Assembly (NCBI GenBank): GCA_902769585.1
Contig: CACXPT010000062.1
Coordinates: 1 to 33,332 of the forward strand
Length of the DNA stretch: 33,332 bases
From: an uncultured bacterium
GTDB taxonomy: Bacteria > Verrucomicrobiota > Kiritimatiellia > RFP12 > UBA1067
Direction: 5' to 3'
The position numbers and the translations under genes are program-made. Below are positions 31,101-33,332 of the stretch, one piece after another. The stretch's first letter is position 1; every line of letters begins with the position of its first letter. Below the pieces are notes generated by a model, which was not told the DNA's origin, did no database searches, and worked only from the letters and a program-made list of their open reading frames with translations.

Positions 31101-33332
31101 GCGGAAGTCCGTGCGGTCGGATCGCCGCCCATGGACGTTCAGCGACTACGACGCGCTCGGACGCGAGACTGCGTCCGTCGAGCAGCTGGACGGCTCGCCG
31201 TTTCCGTGGGGACTTGCCGAGGTCTCGCACCTCGCGGAACTGCCGGAAGGATGTTCGGCGAAGGCGACCGTCACCTCCTACGAGCCGGCGGCGGGCGATT
31301 CGTGCGACCGCAACGACTCCTTCCTCCCGCGCCGGCGCGACGTGTGGATCATGCGCGGCGGAGAGCCGCCTGTCCTCGTCGGCACGGAGACGTGGCTCTA
31401 CACGCGCTCTGCGGACGCGCACGGCGTCGCGCTGCGCACATGCGTCCATTCGACTGGCGTGGGCGAGGCGCTCCGCAGCGAGACGACCGTCGCCTATCCG
31501 GAGGACTACGCGGTGCCGAAGCGGCTGCGCGGGCGGACGGTCTCGCACACGGGATTCGGCGGCGTGACGGAGACCTCGCAGATCGAGAAGGGGACGTGGG
31601 ACGCGGAGATGCGCACCTTTGCCGCCGATGCCGAAGGCGACTCCTTGCGCACCGTGAAGCGCCGCGCACGCAATGGCGCGGACGACGACACGTTTGCTGT
31701 CGAGGTCGAGGACTCGCTGAGGAGGCTGAAGCTCTTCACGGCAACCGGCCTGACGGAGACCGATGCGCTTGTCGGCCACAGCAGCTCGACCTACGACGAC
31801 ATCGACCGGCTCCGCTCGACAGCCTACTCGGACGGCACAAGCGAGACGAACGCATATTCCTGCTGCCGTCTCCTGTGGCGGAGCGACCGGCAGGACCGCA
31901 AGGTCCTCCGCTCGGCCCAGACCGGCACCGACGACCTTTACCACGCCGAAGAAGACATTTGGCTCGCGGACGTGGGGAACGGGGACATGGGGAACGGGGA
32001 AGGGGGAACGGGGAACGGCGTGACCAACGGCTTCCGCGTCACGCAGCACTTCAGCGACGCGCTCGGCCGCGAGACGAACACGGTCACCTACGTCGGCACG
32101 ACCCCCGGCGAGGCCGTCACTCCCACGGGAGGGACGCGCTCCTGCGCGTCCGTCGTCACCACCACCTACCCCTACGGCCTCTCCGACTACTCCGTCCGAA
32201 CCGACGAGCGCGGCGCGGTCACGACCACCTCCCGCTCCTCCTACGAGGACCGCGACGAGACGACTGAAACGACAATCACCAACGACACCTCCGTCCTCGT
32301 CACCACAACCACGCGCTACCGCAACGGCGCTTCGTCCGTCCGCCGCGAGTGGCTGGTAGGGCGGGGCGTCCTCGACCCGCCGACCGCCGCCTGGACGGAG
32401 GAGACCCGCCGCACCGGCTGGCGGGCCGACGGCCGCCGCGTCGACACGGTCGCCACAAAGGCGTCAGACCATCCCGCCGTCTCGTGGGATCGCATGTCCA
32501 TCACCAACTCCGTCACCGTCTACGACCTCTTCGGCCGCGTCGAGTCGGTTACGGTCCACGGGGCGAACGGTTCGTCTCTCGTCACCTCCAACTTCTACGA
32601 CGGCGTCTCCGATCGCATCCTTACGACAACCCTCTACGCGCCCGGCCTCGAGCCACGTGTCACCGCCTACCTCTATAACGCCCTCGGCGAACAAGTGGGC
32701 ACAATCATCGATGGCATCACCAACCGTACCGATGTCACCTACGTCCAGATCTCGAACGAATGGTGGAAGGTTGAGACCACAACCGTCGTCGGCCCGTCCA
32801 CCAACTCGCTCACCATCGTCCGTACCCAGCTCACCGGTCTCTCCGACGCCTGCCGCCGCCACACGGTGACGCTGACTGGGACCGCCGCCATCTTGGCGGC
32901 GCATGGGACGGGCGACCTGCCCGTTGACGGCTCGCTCACAGAATCCCTCGTCACCTACGACCCCGCCACCGGCATCGAAACCGAAACCGTCACCTCCTCC
33001 ACCGGCCCAACCATCGTCCGCCGCTCGCTCCACGGCGTTCTCCTCTCCACGGAAACAAAAGGCGAAACAACCTACAACACCTACGACGCCTTCGCCCGTG
33101 TTGCCCAGACATGGAGAGCCGCCGTCTCGGCGGCGACTGGGACAACGGGCGTCTCGCCCATTGTGTCCTACGATTACTCACCCTGCGGTGATCTACTTGC
33201 CGCCCACACCTACACCAACTCCACCGACTACACAACAGAATCCTACGCCTACGACATGCTCGGCAATCGCACCGCCACAACCGACGCTCTTGGCAACACC
33301 ATCTACCGCACCTATGACCCGTTCGGCCGCGT
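28156..33332 (+). CDS. Giant YD/RHS-repeat protein (partial, continues beyond window)
   Basis: At least 1725 residues, open to the window edge. The N-terminus has two hydrophobic helices (residues 1-20 and about 45-60, TVAIAISLLIAYGG) and so a membrane anchor or unusual signal. Residues about 310-361 form TSP3/EF-hand-like calcium repeats (DRDGDGIST, DTDGDGVPDGDEIAAGTDP). Residues about 695-750 are an acidic and Cys-rich stretch (EEEDDGCGDDGEDEGCCDC). From about residue 990 the YD repeats begin (FSDYDALGRETASV, FSDALGRETNTV, YAYDMLGNRTATTDALGN, RTYDPFGRV). RHS/YD proteins build a shell that in other bacteria encloses a C-terminal toxin or effector; whether that is so here is not visible. Four heptamer repeats, a G-rich repeat and two palindromic elements are inserted in frame. 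Confidence 0.88.
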   Translation, partial: MIFVGLAAVFVLLALAVACRCAERGFRPFKSLKKLVDVLTPFQKFTVAIAISLLIAYGGTKTNEPPRTASAPATVVLTDEQLAAGFALVDVSTNDLQSSVFNPQSSDTVHQRWLLRGAFEDRFTLAPGGWRMQVGTNVADRIRIHAGGRAEACATGGTVVTVGQFWPFDAPLGIVPEANWHLIGNPQPSISNLQSRFWHCVTPSNTLLLTWQNALWNRDTNTPVSVQAELWPDGRFTYRYDLSDLRSKIEEGRLGVGDLSNVVVGATLGRMPALSTLAEIVSNLNPQSSILNPQLSLLFWPLDPSDTATGDRDGDGISTAEELFVYGTDPGLWDTDGDGVPDGDEIAAGTDPLVRDNGDGLYGGTTSPEFLSECGTAADRLVAWEIVPSAFSFARPADLTNILVRTFRVDRISPWQQLFVSSRANGAAGWTASDVSIRYVVDDGPTTNEVPSVAADSWRVPLGTGPVTNVTFVVEATGATPSLSRPLHLLLWSPHVTLEADEAGRFLSVPEGKAPIFLSRRRAESGWYVVPFSASFAGVPHMGGVDAETVAQLAMPPCAGLAVTNVPTRALLAPDPVWAELPPEGTNAAVRVCCWELAHDTPGEIGSGPRASQFDSPWPLSSPELRRAFHRAKGIKADSSSPVTVRILPRHPLVSLRVQGESLLRSIRLMSRYSTPSNDDPEVFPPGSAEPEFDGVPDPDDTCHIDTDKPDEGSEETSEEEDDGCGDDGEDEGCCDCTGGDGTSQCSFRLRISLGSPTPGENEGFVWTALEEPTAITPAAFGILGTDAVSATTNASGAFMVVCSVPGGRTVQVTNIEYGVALTVWNASGRLENRWEVTNPWGDMSHVRCRKLTIIGNTVSDETFNLGDSMLCYRYGPEGTRVADRFPDEGVVRTDEIRGVTAIKRKWRTDPEEPDFVTDVFDESVLEDSTVVSSVMSEYVKIGAGSTARRRLAHRYGHDEKGFFDEQMEYWCDPTNRYRHARRKSVRSDRRPWTFSDYDALGRETASVEQLDGSPFPWGLAEVSHLAELPEGCSAKATVTSYEPAAGDSCDRNDSFLPRRRDVWIMRGGEPPVLVGTETWLYTRSADAHGVALRTCVHSTGVGEALRSETTVAYPEDYAVPKRLRGRTVSHTGFGGVTETSQIEKGTWDAEMRTFAADAEGDSLRTVKRRARNGADDDTFAVEVEDSLRRLKLFTATGLTETDALVGHSSSTYDDIDRLRSTAYSDGTSETNAYSCCRLLWRSDRQDRKVLRSAQTGTDDLYHAEEDIWLADVGNGDMGNGEGGTGNGVTNGFRVTQHFSDALGRETNTVTYVGTTPGEAVTPTGGTRSCASVVTTTYPYGLSDYSVRTDERGAVTTTSRSSYEDRDETTETTITNDTSVLVTTTTRYRNGASSVRREWLVGRGVLDPPTAAWTEETRRTGWRADGRRVDTVATKASDHPAVSWDRMSITNSVTVYDLFGRVESVTVHGANGSSLVTSNFYDGVSDRILTTTLYAPGLEPRVTAYLYNALGEQVGTIIDGITNRTDVTYVQISNEWWKVETTTVVGPSTNSLTIVRTQLTGLSDACRRHTVTLTGTAAILAAHGTGDLPVDGSLTESLVTYDPATGIETETVTSSTGPTIVRRSLHGVLLSTETKGETTYNTYDAFARVAQTWRAAVSAATGTTGVSPIVSYDYSPCGDLLAAHTYTNSTDYTTESYAYDMLGNRTATTDALGNTIYRTYDPFGR
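28441..28475 (+). repeat. 7-bp tandem repeat 1 in the YD-repeat gene
   Basis: The units are CTGCAAT, CCTCGGT, CTTCAAT, CCCCAAT and CCTCAGA. They are in frame, encoding SSVFNPQSS. Confidence 0.85.
28704..28738 (+). repeat. 7-bp tandem repeat 2 in the YD-repeat gene
   Basis: The units are TGGCAAT, CCTCAGC, CTTCAAT, CTCAAAT and CTTCAGT. They encode NPQPSISNLQS. Confidence 0.85.
28886..28920 (+). repeat. 7-bp tandem repeat 3 in the YD-repeat gene, opposite orientation
   Basis: The units are ATTTGAG, ATCGAAG, ATCGAAG, AAGGAAG and ATTGGGT. These are close to the reverse complement of the CTTCAAT unit. Confidence 0.8.
29004..29038 (+). repeat. 7-bp tandem repeat 4 in the YD-repeat gene
   Basis: The units are CCTCAAT, CCTCAAT, CTTCAAT, CTTAAAT and CCCCAGC. 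They encode LNPQSSILNPQL. Confidence 0.88.
31974..32013 (+). repeat. G-rich near-heptameric repeat, quadruplex-capable
   Basis: Six runs of four or five Gs (from 31974, 31981, 31989, 31996, 32002 and 32010) are separated by 2-4 bases, on the coding strand. They encode a Gly/Asn-rich stretch (GNGDMGNGEGGTGNG). Confidence 0.85.
32883..32924 (+). repeat. Double-hairpin palindromic element, copy 1
   Basis: Hairpin A has an 8-bp stem CGCCGCCA / TGGCGGCG with loop TCT (32883-32901). Hairpin B has a 6-bp stem ACGGGC / GCCCGT with a 5-base loop (32908-32924). The element is in frame in the YD-repeat gene. Confidence 0.85.
33118..33159 (+). repeat. Double-hairpin palindromic element, copy 2
   Basis: Hairpin A is GCCGCCG / CGGCGGC with loop TCT (33118-33134). 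Hairpin B is GGGCG / CGCCC with loop TCT (33147-33159), extended by CAA / TTG past one mismatch. The order and spacing match copy 1, and GGCGGCG followed by TGGGAC is shared. Confidence 0.85.

Noticed and set aside
29026..32049. A 1007-codon open frame on the minus strand
   Set aside because: It lies antisense to the YD-repeat gene, its product is Arg/Ala/Val-rich with no domains, and it arises from the GC-biased codon use of the real gene.

Overview
The window is GC-rich, densely coded bacterial DNA, about 85 to 90% coding on both strands. Its gene content points to the PVC superphylum, most likely a Kiritimatiellota/Verrucomicrobiota-type anaerobe. The main clues are a Minf_1886-family protein next to rsgA, a V/A-type ATPase subunit A preceded by a DUF2764 protein, very large exported YD/RHS-repeat and beta-helix proteins, and many lipoproteins. 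The taxon is an inference. No rRNA, tRNA, CRISPR array or transposase was seen.

Layout. 1-2606 (-): exported multi-module beta-helix protein, cut by the window edge. 2758-4122 (+): NAD synthetase whose glutaminase half has eroded. 4210-7521 (+): exported leucine-rich-repeat protein, L-rhamnose mutarotase and an NCS1-like permease, probably one operon. 7542-8713 (+): two half-size chromate-transporter subunits. 8725-9663 (+): TIM-barrel sugar isomerase-like protein, overlapping tail to tail with a GHMP sugar kinase (9641-10639, -). 10736-13687 (+): V-ATPase subunit E, DUF2764 and subunit A, then a membrane-anchored unknown (13710-14399). 14407-15794 (-): rsgA and a Minf_1886-family gene. 16094-17617 (+): NifA-like sigma-54 activator. 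17699-23328 (+): a run of exported envelope proteins, including COG3014-like, LA_2272-like repeat, CsgG/LpoB-like (frameshifted), YcfL-like and LpoB-like proteins. 23342-25459 (+): membrane-anchored AAA+ protein with two nearly identical CbbX-type ATPase modules. 25474-27519 (+): exported glycosidase-like protein. 27577-33332 (+): small exported EF-hand protein and a giant YD-repeat protein that runs off the window.

Three themes cut across the genes. First, seven genes begin only 7-10 bases after an extended -10 box of the form TGnTATAAT, which predicts leaderless mRNAs. Operon-internal genes instead carry ordinary Shine-Dalgarno sites. Second, 7-bp (once 8-bp) tandem repeats recur between genes and in frame inside conserved genes (nadE, atpA, the YD-repeat gene). 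Two double-hairpin palindromic elements also sit in frame in the YD-repeat gene. Third, the 17.7-25.5 kb envelope cluster combines LpoB-type penicillin-binding-protein activators with a duplicated membrane AAA+ ATPase. It is the best candidate here for an undescribed system.
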